Positions 41,761 through 49,351 of a stretch of DNA of 55,643 bases are shown one piece after another. A program made the position numbers and the translations under genes. Under the pieces are notes generated by a model that saw only the letters and a list, made by a program, of their open reading frames with translations, made no database searches and had not been told where the DNA came from. Where the stretch lies: contig CAZBTI010000004.1 in NCBI GenBank assembly GCA_964494395.1, forward strand, positions 1 through 55,643, given 5' to 3'. This DNA comes from SHLQ01 sp964494395. GTDB taxonomy: Bacteria; Actinomycetota; Acidimicrobiia; Acidimicrobiales; SHLQ01. Position 1 is the stretch's first letter. Each line of letters begins with the position of its first letter.

Positions 41761-42648
41761 ATGACTACCGCAACTGGACACCGCTGGATCGATGTTGAAA
41801 CAGACACCGTGCTCGATAGTTGGTATCCCGTGGGGACCGATCCAAAGCGGGCGTGCGCTGCAGAACGCGCCGGCCTCGTGCGCGGCGAGTCCTTTGAGAT
41901 CACTATCGATCCCGAGAGTGGCCCGGTCGACGTCTCCGATGCATACCTCCGGCTTCATCTGCTGAGCCGGCGCGATGTCACTCCTCACGGCATCACCCTC
42001 GACGGTGTCTTCGGTGTCCTCACAAATGTTGCTTGGACCACCGCCGGGCCGGTCCTGCCGACCAAGGTCGATGCATTGAAGGCCGCGCTTTCTGGGCATG
42101 GAGAAAATGTTGGGGTCAACGGGCTCGACAAGTTCCCGCGAATGCTCGACTACGTCGTTCCGACCGGAGTGCGCATTGCGAACGCCAATCGGGTGCGCCT
42201 CGGCGCTCACTTGGCAGAGGGAACGACAGTCATGCACGAGGGATTTGTGAACTTCAACGCGGGAACCCTCGGCACATCGATGGTCGAAGGTCGCATCTCG
42301 GCCGGAGTCGTCATTGGCGACGGTTCCGACATCGGAGGTGGGGCATCGATCATGGGCACACTCTCGGGTGGGGGACAAGAGGTCATCTCCCTCGGCGAGC
42401 GATGCTTACTCGGCGCCAACTCCGGACTTGGAATCTCTTTGGGGGACGACTGCATTGTCGAAGCCGGCCTCTATCTCACTGCCGGAACCAAGTTGACCCT
42501 GCCCGATGGTGAAATCCGCGCTGGACGTGATCTGACCGGAGTGAGCGGACTGTTGTTCCGACGAAACTCGCTGAGCGGCGCGGTCGAATCGGTGCCTAAC
42601 GGGGCGACCTGGTCTGGCCTAAACGAGGCCCTTCATCAAAACGCCTAG
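41761..42648 (+). CDS. dapD: 2,3,4,5-tetrahydropyridine-2,6-dicarboxylate N-succinyltransferase (actinobacterial DapD)
   Basis: 295 residues. The N-terminal cap domain is followed by a left-handed beta-helix (about 130-250: RIANANRVRLGAHLAEGTTV, EGFVNFNAGTLG, GDGSDIGGGASIMGTLSGGG). The GGGASIMGTLSGGG stretch is typical of the actinobacterial DapD class. It uses succinyl-CoA in the lysine/DAP route and complements dapA and dapB of this window. GGAGGAG at 41745-41751 sets the start. Confidence 0.95.
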   Translation: MTTATGHRWIDVETDTVLDSWYPVGTDPKRACAAERAGLVRGESFEITIDPESGPVDVSDAYLRLHLLSRRDVTPHGITLDGVFGVLTNVAWTTAGPVLPTKVDALKAALSGHGENVGVNGLDKFPRMLDYVVPTGVRIANANRVRLGAHLAEGTTVMHEGFVNFNAGTLGTSMVEGRISAGVVIGDGSDIGGGASIMGTLSGGGQEVISLGERCLLGANSGLGISLGDDCIVEAGLYLTAGTKLTLPDGEIRAGRDLTGVSGLLFRRNSLSGAVESVPNGATWSGLNEALHQNA

Positions 42649-42797
42649 CTCGCGAGGCGGATCTCACACAGGGCTTCGTACGGATCCCGTGCGATCAAGT
42701 TGACCTTCACCCCGAGCGCGGAATCGATAAGGCCGCGATGAATCTCACAGACAACTCCTGGGCCGCTCGCTGCAACATCGGCAAACGGGCATTTCTG
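42645..42797 (-). pseudogene. C-terminal remnant of a COG2345-like HTH regulator
   Basis: The minus frame ending at TAG (42647-42645) reads KCPFADVAASGPGVVCEIHRGLI and later YEALCEIRLAS. The C...C-x2-H...C spacing resembles the end of predicted Fe-S/metal-responsive regulators of the COG2345 type. No start codon and no HTH part precede it; upstream lies the 3' end of the ATPase gene. It overlaps the dapD stop by four bases. Confidence 0.45.
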
Positions 42798-42801
42798 GGT
42801 G

Positions 42802-43974
42802 CTACTTAATGGCGTTGCCGGAGTCGATGTCGAAATAGTGGAAACGATCTGTGTCGATCACGAGGTCGATATCTGCGTCGTTGCGCACTGGAGATCGTGG
42901 GCTGACACGGGCCACGAACGTCGCGGTGTCGTGTTCATTGCTGAGACCCTTCTCGGCCTCATCGTCGATGGCGTCGGCCACCACGTATGGCTCTGCGTTG
43001 AGTCCGAAGTGCACGATAATTTCTGACCCGAGTGATTCGACCAAGCGGGCCTTGGTCGAGAACGTTCGATCGGCCGCCGGGTTGTCGACCGTGGTTGCAT
43101 CTTCCATGTCTTCGGGTCGGAGCCCAACCACGATGGTCTTGCCGATGTAGTTGCTTAGCTCGCTCTCGTCGATCGACGGTATCGAAACGGTGACTTCGCC
43201 AATGGTGATCTTTGGGTCTTCGGCTGTGCCATCGAGCGCACCCTCCATCAGGTTCATCGATGGTGAGCCAATGAACCCTGCGACAAAGACGTTGTCGGGG
43301 TGGTCGTACAGCTCCTGGGGAGCCGCGACCTGCATCAGGTAACCCTTGTTGAGGACGGCGACCCGATCACCCATGGTCATTGCTTCGACCTGGTCGTGGG
43401 TGACGTACAACGTAGTCACACCGAGGTTGCGCTGGAGCGAGGCGATCTCGGCGCGCATTGCGACGCGGAGTTTGGCGTCGAGGTTTGAGAGTGGCTCGTC
43501 CATCAAGAATGCTTTGGGCTGGCGAACGATGGCGCGGCCCATTGCGACGCGCTGGCGTTGGCCGCCAGAAAGCTGGCCAGGCTTGCGGTCGAGTTGTTCG
43601 GTGAGGTCCAAGATGCTGGCAGCTTTAGTGACGCGCTCTTTGATCTCGGCCTTGGGGAGTTTCGCGAGCTTCAACGCGAAGCCAATATTGTCCGCAACCG
43701 ACATGTGCGGATAGAGGGCGTAGTTCTGGAACACCATTGCGATATCGCGGTCTTTGGGTTCGACGTCGTTGACAACTCGATCATCGATCGAGAGGGTTCC
43801 CGACGAAATCTCCTCGAGGCCGGCAACCATGCGAAGGGCCGTCGACTTGCCGCAGCCCGATGGCCCCACGAGCACGAGAAATTCACCGTCTTTGACGTCG
43901 AGTGACAAGTCGTAAGTGGCTTGAAACCCGTTGGGGTAAACCTTGTTGATGCCCTCGAGCTTTACCTCTGCCAT
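42802..43974 (-). CDS. Sugar ABC transporter ATP-binding protein (MalK/UgpC/MsmK type)
   Basis: 390 residues. Walker A GPSGCGKST (37-45), Q-loop VFQNYALYPHM, signature LSGGQ (135-139), Walker B FLMDE (156-160), switch His in YVTHDQVEAMTMGDR, and a C-terminal TOBE/OB regulatory domain (about 240-385). This is the shared ATPase of carbohydrate ABC importers. AAGGGGAG ahead of ATG 43974 supports the start; the upstream GTG/ATG adds five residues. No permease or binding protein is adjacent, so it may serve several transporters. Confidence 0.93.
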   Translation of the reverse strand: MAEVKLEGINKVYPNGFQATYDLSLDVKDGEFLVLVGPSGCGKSTALRMVAGLEEISSGTLSIDDRVVNDVEPKDRDIAMVFQNYALYPHMSVADNIGFALKLAKLPKAEIKERVTKAASILDLTEQLDRKPGQLSGGQRQRVAMGRAIVRQPKAFLMDEPLSNLDAKLRVAMRAEIASLQRNLGVTTLYVTHDQVEAMTMGDRVAVLNKGYLMQVAAPQELYDHPDNVFVAGFIGSPSMNLMEGALDGTAEDPKITIGEVTVSIPSIDESELSNYIGKTIVVGLRPEDMEDATTVDNPAADRTFSTKARLVESLGSEIIVHFGLNAEPYVVADAIDDEAEKGLSNEHDTATFVARVSPRSPVRNDADIDLVIDTDRFHYFDIDSGNAIK

Positions 43975-44056
43975 GAATCTCCCCTTCACACGTGTCGACC
44001 TACGTTACTTGGCACACGGGCGGTCGGTCTAATGGAGAGGCCACACAAACCAACGA

Positions 44057-44070
44057 TGAAAGCGTTTACA
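44057..44070. promoter_or_regulatory. Catabolite/LacI-type operator (TGAAAGCGTTTACA)
   Basis: The 14-mer matches the cre consensus TGWAANCGNTNWCA at every defined position. It lies between the divergent sugar ATPase (start 43974) and beta-glucosidase (start 44119), so one LacI-family regulator could control both. No LacI-family gene is in the window. Confidence 0.65.
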
Positions 44071-44118
44071 CAAATTGATTGAAAGACTGGACTCATCGGC
44101 GAAGGGGGAGTAGGCATC

Positions 44119-45546
44119 ATGTGCGACCTCGCACCTGGCGAAGCGAACCCTCGGAGTCTTTTGACCATGTCTTCAACGTCTGATGCCTTTCTTTCTTTCC
44201 CCGCAGGTTTCGTGTGGGGGTCGGCCACCTCGTCGTATCAGATCGAGGGAGCTGTCGATACTGGGGGCCGAGGGCCGAGCATTTGGGACACCTTCTCCGC
44301 TGAGGACGGCAGGATTTCCGATGGTTCCACTGGAGCGGTGGCGTGCGATCACTACAACCGCTACATCGAAGACGTGGCCCTTATGAAGAAGTTGGGTCTC
44401 CAGGCGTATCGGTTCTCGATTGCATGGCCCCGCGTGCTGCCAACGGGAAGGGGGGTAGTGAATGGCGAAGGGCTCGACTTCTACGACCGGCTCGTCGATG
44501 AACTGCTCGGCGCTGGCATCACGCCGATGCCAACGCTGTACCACTGGGATCTTCCGCAAGCACTTGAAGACCAGAATGGCTGGGTGTCGAGAGATACCGC
44601 CCTAGCATTTGGCGACTACGTCGAAGTGTGTGTGAATCGACTTGGCGACCGGATCGACACATGGACCACCCTCAACGAACCGTTCGTTTCGGCCAATCAC
44701 GGGTACTTGACCGGCGAGCATGCTCCAGGTCGAGTGTCGACTGCGGACAGCATGGCCGCCGCGCATCATCTGATGCTTGGGCACGGTCTTGCAGGCGAAC
44801 GCATTCGCTCGATTGCGCCGGACGCTCGCTTGGCAATCGTGCTCAACTTCACTCCGGTTGAAGTGTTTACTAATGAACCCGCCGATGTCGAGCTGGCGAT
44901 GCACACCGAAAACCTTGAAAACCGCTGGTATATCGACCCGCTCGCCGGACGCGGGTACCCGACTGCTACGGCTGACTACTGCCAATGGGATCGGTCAGAG
45001 GTGCAAGCCGGCGACCTTGACCTCATCAGTGCCCCGATCGACCTGATGGGTGTGAACTACTACACGCGCACGCTGGTCGGCGCTGACGAACTGCCAGCCG
45101 ATACCCCGCAGAACACGATGGGGTGGGAATTGCACCCGCCCACGCTGGGGCGTCTACTTCGGTGGCTTCGCGACGAGTACGACTTTCCGTCATACATGAT
45201 CACCGAAAATGGCTGTCCAATGCCTGACGACGAGCGGGAGGGTGGTCAGATCATCGACGAAGACCGACTTGCCTTCGTGCGCGATCACCTGACCGAGGTG
45301 CACTCAGCGATCGAGGATGATTGTCCCATCGAGGGCTACCTGGTCTGGTCCCTTTTCGACAACTTTGAATGGGCGTGGGGATACGGTCCAACGTTCGGCA
45401 TCGTCGAAGTCGACTACGACACCCTTGAGCGGCGACCGAAGAAGAGCGCTGACTGGTTCTCGCAGGCAGCCGCCGACAACGGCTTTGCTCTCCCAGCGGT
45501 GGCTTCCACGTACAAGCCGTGGGTGAGCTATACCCCGACGTGGTAG
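44119..45546 (+). CDS. bgl: Beta-glucosidase, glycoside hydrolase family 1
   Basis: 475 residues. GFVWGSATSSYQIEGA, YRFSIAWPRVLP and the acid/base TLNEPF (Glu187) are in the first half; the nucleophile ITENG (Glu363) and W-rich VWSLFDNFEWAWGY in the second. It has no signal peptide, so it acts on imported oligosaccharides in the cytoplasm. AAGGGGGA at 44102-44109 favours ATG 44119; ATG 44167 fits the usual family N-terminus and is the alternative. Paired with the sugar ATPase across a cre-like operator. Confidence 0.94.
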   Translation: MCDLAPGEANPRSLLTMSSTSDAFLSFPAGFVWGSATSSYQIEGAVDTGGRGPSIWDTFSAEDGRISDGSTGAVACDHYNRYIEDVALMKKLGLQAYRFSIAWPRVLPTGRGVVNGEGLDFYDRLVDELLGAGITPMPTLYHWDLPQALEDQNGWVSRDTALAFGDYVEVCVNRLGDRIDTWTTLNEPFVSANHGYLTGEHAPGRVSTADSMAAAHHLMLGHGLAGERIRSIAPDARLAIVLNFTPVEVFTNEPADVELAMHTENLENRWYIDPLAGRGYPTATADYCQWDRSEVQAGDLDLISAPIDLMGVNYYTRTLVGADELPADTPQNTMGWELHPPTLGRLLRWLRDEYDFPSYMITENGCPMPDDEREGGQIIDEDRLAFVRDHLTEVHSAIEDDCPIEGYLVWSLFDNFEWAWGYGPTFGIVEVDYDTLERRPKKSADWFSQAAADNGFALPAVASTYKPWVSYTPTW

Positions 45547-45647
45547 CGGGTCGGAGTCCCGAAATGGCAAGGTTGGGGTGGCTTTTGCTACCTTGACGTT
45601 TCTCACCTGTTGGCGGGTCTCGACGGGTGAGGCGGGCGGTTCGAGTT

Positions 45648-45668
45648 GGGCGAGCGGTTCGCTCGCCC
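45648..45668. terminator. GC hairpin in convergent gap
   Basis: GGGCGAGCG (45648-45656), loop GTT, CGCTCGCCC (45660-45668) between the convergent beta-glucosidase and NYN genes. There is no T-run, so termination is only inferred from the position. Confidence 0.4.
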
Positions 45669-45716
45669 GGCTCGTTCCAGATTTGGGACCGGACGTAACT
45701 GCCCGAACCGTGCGAT

Positions 45717-46400
45717 CTAGAGATCGAGAGCCTCGAGGAAGGACTTCGTTGCCGTTGGGTCGAGGTCCTTACGGTAGTCGAAGTGGTCCCGAGCAACGTC
45801 GACGATGCGCTCGTCGATCTCGTGTTCTGCGTCGTATTCAGGAAGGTTGCCCTCGTCGCCGCGGCGTTCGGACACGAATGCAACCTCTACCCTCACGCAG
45901 TTCAACCCGTTCACACCGCAGCGGTCGTGGAGTTCGCTCGCGATCTCCATTAGGTCTCGATCTCGCGAAACAATGATGACCACGTCGCACTCATTGGTGA
46001 GTGCCGAAGCGACTGCGTCGAGGGCAAGCGCTACGTCGATACCCTTTTCCCGAGCTCCTCGCCAACGTTTCACCTTGGCGGTGTGTTTGTCGCCAGCATT
46101 GCTATGCCACGGTGGCGGGAGATCATCGGCGACCTGCCATTCCCAGTGGTATCGAAGCGTTCGCTCGGTTACGGCGACGCCGGTCTTACGGATTAACTCG
46201 TGACGGCGAGACACCAGTTCGAACATCTTTTGGTTTTCGCGTCTGTCGTGGATGCCCGAGTAGTAGTGCGTGCTCACAAGTTCTCGCTCGCCTGCGAGCT
46301 CGCGAGCGAGCAACAACGGGTGAATCCGGCCCTTGAAGCGGCGGTTCAGCCCCTTGAAGAGGTTCTGGCCATCGATAAATACACAAACGCGTTCAGTCAC
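45717..46400 (-). CDS. NYN-domain (PIN-like) protein
   Basis: 227 residues of the LabA/DUF88 NYN family: VFIDGQNLF with Asp10 and Asn13, KGIDVALALDAV and VIIVSRDRDLMEI provide the acidic metal-binding cluster of a PIN-type ribonuclease. A C-terminal acidic/aromatic extension follows. GTG start at 46400. It lies 31 bp downstream of a DEAD-box helicase on the same strand, so an RNA-processing role with it is likely but unproven. Confidence 0.8.
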   Translation of the reverse strand: MTERVCVFIDGQNLFKGLNRRFKGRIHPLLLARELAGERELVSTHYYSGIHDRRENQKMFELVSRRHELIRKTGVAVTERTLRYHWEWQVADDLPPPWHSNAGDKHTAKVKRWRGAREKGIDVALALDAVASALTNECDVVIIVSRDRDLMEIASELHDRCGVNGLNCVRVEVAFVSERRGDEGNLPEYDAEHEIDERIVDVARDHFDYRKDLDPTATKSFLEALDL

Positions 46401-46431
46401 GACCTCATCGTAGGCCGCTCAGAAGCGTTGG

Positions 46432-48213
46432 TCAGTCGACGTAGCGGCGGGCTTTTGCCTTCTTGCCCTTCACGGTCGACTTCTTGATCGCGTAGATCAC
46501 GTCGTCGACTGAACCATCCGGAACACCGACCACCGAATAGTGATCCGAGATACGAATCGGACCGATATCTCGTCCGGAGAGCTGGGTCTCGTTGGCGATG
46601 GCGCCCACGAGGTCGCCTGGACGAATGCCGCCGCGGGCTCCCACGCCGATGTACACAAACCCCGTGTTCGGGTCGACTTCACGAGGCTTACCGCCGTGCC
46701 CGGCCTTGCTCCCATGACCAGCTTTGCCGCCATGACCAGCTTTGCTGTGGGAACGATCGTTGTGGCGATCACGGCCCCGACTGCCACGGTCTCGTCCTTT
46801 GCGGCCCTTGTCATGGCCATGGTCCTTGCCGAACTCTTTCGACGCATCTGGGATATCGACGTCGTCAGCAGCGGTGTGCTGGGCACGATGAGCGAGCATC
46901 AGCGCTGCGAGGGCGATGTTGCGTTCGGACTCTTCGCCCTTTAATTCGTGTAGGACTTGTTGAAACTCCTCGAGGTCCTCGAGGAGGGTCTCGCTGCTGA
47001 GCGTTTCGCGCATCGACTCAACCGTTGTTGCGATCTGGCGCTGGCGAAGGTCTGCCGCAGTTGGGACCTGGTGGACCTTGATCTGTTGTTTCGTCAGGCG
47101 TTCAATATTGCTCAGCAGACGTCGCTGACGAGGGGTGGCGAGGGTGATTGCAACGCCCCGTCGTCCGGCGCGCCCGACCCGTCCAATGCGGTGTACGTAA
47201 CTTTCCGGAGCGCTCGGGATGTCGTAGTTCACGACGTGGGTGAGGGTGTCGACATCGAGTCCTCGGGCCGCAACATCGGTGGCGATGAGGAGTTCTGCGG
47301 TGCCGTCTCGTAGACGAGCCATGACCCGGTCTCGCTGGGCTTGGTCCATGCCGCCGTGAAGTGCCTCGGCACGGTAGCCGCGGCCACTCATGGTGACCGT
47401 GAGTTCGTCGACGTCGGTTCGGGTCTTGCAGAAGACGATGGCCGACGTTGGATTCTCCAAGTCGAGAATGCGCCCGAGCGCCTTGGCCTTATGGGTCTTG
47501 TGGACGACATAGACCTGCTGATCGATCAGTTCACGGTGCTCGGCTGCGGCTGCTGCGCCGATCTTGACCATGACGGGGTCTTGCTGGTGACGCTTCGCAA
47601 TCGCATGAATGCGCGGTGGCATCGTTGCGGAGAACAGCACTGTTTGGCGATCGTTCGGCGTGTTGTCGAGGATCAGTTCGATGTCTTCGGTGAAGCCCAT
47701 GTCGAGCATCTCGTCGGCCTCGTCGAGCACGACCGTGCGCACTTGGTCAAGGTCGAGCGAGCCACGCTTCAGATGGTCGATCGCTCGACCAGGCGTGGCG
47801 ACAACCACGTGCACGCCGCGCCGGAGAGCATCGAGTTGGCGGCCGATCGGCTGGCCTCCGTAGACCGAGGTGACCTTGACTCCTGAGCTCTTGCCGTAAG
47901 TGCTCATGGCTTCGCTGACCTGCATGGCCAACTCTCGAGTGGGGGTAATGACGAGGACCTGAATGACCGGCTTGTCGGTGGTGACGATGTGTTCGATCGT
48001 CGGGAGTGCGAAAGCAGCGGTCTTGCCTGTTCCGGTGGCGGCCTGACCGAGCAGGTCAACCCCGGTGAGTAGCTGAGGAATGGCTTGGGTCTGAATGGGC
48101 GTGGGCTCCTCGTAACCGAGGGCATCGAGGGTCGCCACGAGCTTTGGCCCGAGTCCGAGGTCGGCGAAACCTGTTGTGCTTTCGCTGATCTCGGGGGTGT
48201 TTTCTTCTTCCAT
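46432..48213 (-). CDS. DEAD-box ATP-dependent RNA helicase (DeaD/CsdA-like)
   Basis: 593 residues. Q motif (GFADLGL ... PTPIQTQAIP), Walker A AATGTGKT (58-65), PTRELA, VLDEADEMLDMGF, SAT, and the HRIGRVGRAGR motif VI. A Gly/His/Lys/Arg-rich linker contains three 6-residue AGHGGK-like repeats. The last ~75 residues form a DbpA/CsdA-type RNA-binding domain (FVYIGVGARGGIRPGDLVGAI). ATG 48213 is chosen, with GGAAG nine bases ahead; the longer frame from 48246 overlaps a TAGAAT promoter-like box. Confidence 0.93.
   Translation of the reverse strand: MEEENTPEISESTTGFADLGLGPKLVATLDALGYEEPTPIQTQAIPQLLTGVDLLGQAATGTGKTAAFALPTIEHIVTTDKPVIQVLVITPTRELAMQVSEAMSTYGKSSGVKVTSVYGGQPIGRQLDALRRGVHVVVATPGRAIDHLKRGSLDLDQVRTVVLDEADEMLDMGFTEDIELILDNTPNDRQTVLFSATMPPRIHAIAKRHQQDPVMVKIGAAAAAEHRELIDQQVYVVHKTHKAKALGRILDLENPTSAIVFCKTRTDVDELTVTMSGRGYRAEALHGGMDQAQRDRVMARLRDGTAELLIATDVAARGLDVDTLTHVVNYDIPSAPESYVHRIGRVGRAGRRGVAITLATPRQRRLLSNIERLTKQQIKVHQVPTAADLRQRQIATTVESMRETLSSETLLEDLEEFQQVLHELKGEESERNIALAALMLAHRAQHTAADDVDIPDASKEFGKDHGHDKGRKGRDRGSRGRDRHNDRSHSKAGHGGKAGHGSKAGHGGKPREVDPNTGFVYIGVGARGGIRPGDLVGAIANETQLSGRDIGPIRISDHYSVVGVPDGSVDDVIYAIKKSTVKGKKAKARRYVD
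46691..46744 (-). repeat. Three 18-bp coding repeats in the helicase linker
   Basis: Three tandem 18-bp units (46691-46708, 46709-46726, 46727-46744) encode KAGHGG/KAGHGS on the minus strand, a His/Lys/Gly linker that could bind RNA or metal. Confidence 0.85.
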
Positions 48214-48317
48214 TACGACGACTTCCACATGTGGCGAACAACTCATTCTAGGCCATTGCGGCTGTTCGCCCTGCGTGGGACGGCGTGGTCAGTAGTCACC
48301 CCGGCACAGATCGCGCG

Positions 48318-48323
48318 TATTAT
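48318..48323 (+). promoter_or_regulatory. Leaderless-type -10 box (TATTAT)
   Basis: TATTAT ends 6 nt before ATG 48330 and decides that start over the in-frame GTG at 48285. Confidence 0.55.
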
Positions 48324-48329
48324 CAGCTC

Positions 48330-49301
48330 ATGACGTTTTCGGTAGACACCGTCGACCTTGCCAGCAGAACGGCTGCTGCTGACTTCGAGCGGGCAATTCG
48401 CGCGACCGGGTTCGTGCAGCTCGTGGGACACGACCTCGATTCGGTCAGACGACAGTCCTGCTACGACGCGATCGGGTCGTTCTTCGAACTTGATCCAGAG
48501 GTCAAGTCGCACTACATCCACCCCGATTCTGCAGCGAATCGAGGGTACCGAGCAAAGGGCAGCGAAGCGCTGGCATACAGCCTCGGCAAGGAGTCTCCGC
48601 CAGATCTATTCGAGAGCTTCAACGCTGCTCCTGAACCGATTGAGCCAACGCTCCTCCAACAGGCAACGCCGTGGCCTGATGGCGAAATCGCCGGATTCTC
48701 CGACGCGGTTCTTGCGCACTACGCCGAATTGGCGGCGCTCGCGAACCGCATCGACACCATGATCGATGGCCTGCTCGGAATCGACTGGCTCGCCGACCGG
48801 TCCGGGGCAGGCACCGACATGTTGGCTTCGATCAAGTACTCACCCGGACCTGACGGAACCGAACAAACCGTCGAAGGCCAGCAGCGGATGGGAGCCCACA
48901 CCGACTATTCGGCCTTCACGATCCTCGACGCCGATCCACTACCCGGACTCCAGTTGGTGAGCCCGGACAACGAATGGGTAGATGTGATCCCCGACGAAGA
49001 GGCGGTGTTGTTGAACATTGGAGACATGCTCGCCGTCATGACGAACAACGAGTGGCCCTCGACGCTCCATCGGGTCGTCCCCATGAGTAAGGGTGCAGCG
49101 CCGTTCCGTCGATCGGCAGCGTTCTTCCACTACCCGAACCTCGACGTTGAGGTCGCGACCCTCGATTCGTTCGTCACCGACGACCGACCAGCGAGCTACG
49201 AACCCCTCGTCGTCGGCGAGCACCTGATGGACAAACTCCTCGCCCCCAAGGACAAGGTCCGATCGACGGGCACCAACACCACCGCGGGTCGGGAGATCTA
49301 G
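48330..49301 (+). CDS. Isopenicillin-N-synthase-like Fe(II)/2-oxoglutarate oxygenase
   Basis: 323 residues. The DIOX_N-like start (DLASRTAAADFERAIRATGFVQLVGH) leads to the jelly-roll core with H190-x-D192 (GAHTDYS), the distal His247 (TLHRVV) and R260-R261-S262 for the 2-oxoglutarate carboxylate. Such proteins hydroxylate or desaturate small molecules; plant-like GA oxidases and bacterial ethylene-forming enzymes share the fold. Convergent with the Rieske-ThDP gene (50-bp gap). The substrate is unknown. Confidence 0.88.
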   Translation: MTFSVDTVDLASRTAAADFERAIRATGFVQLVGHDLDSVRRQSCYDAIGSFFELDPEVKSHYIHPDSAANRGYRAKGSEALAYSLGKESPPDLFESFNAAPEPIEPTLLQQATPWPDGEIAGFSDAVLAHYAELAALANRIDTMIDGLLGIDWLADRSGAGTDMLASIKYSPGPDGTEQTVEGQQRMGAHTDYSAFTILDADPLPGLQLVSPDNEWVDVIPDEEAVLLNIGDMLAVMTNNEWPSTLHRVVPMSKGAAPFRRSAAFFHYPNLDVEVATLDSFVTDDRPASYEPLVVGEHLMDKLLAPKDKVRSTGTNTTAGREI

Positions 49302-49351
49302 ACGGTCATTCCTCGCCTACGAGAACGGGCGTTGCTACGTTCAACACCGGC

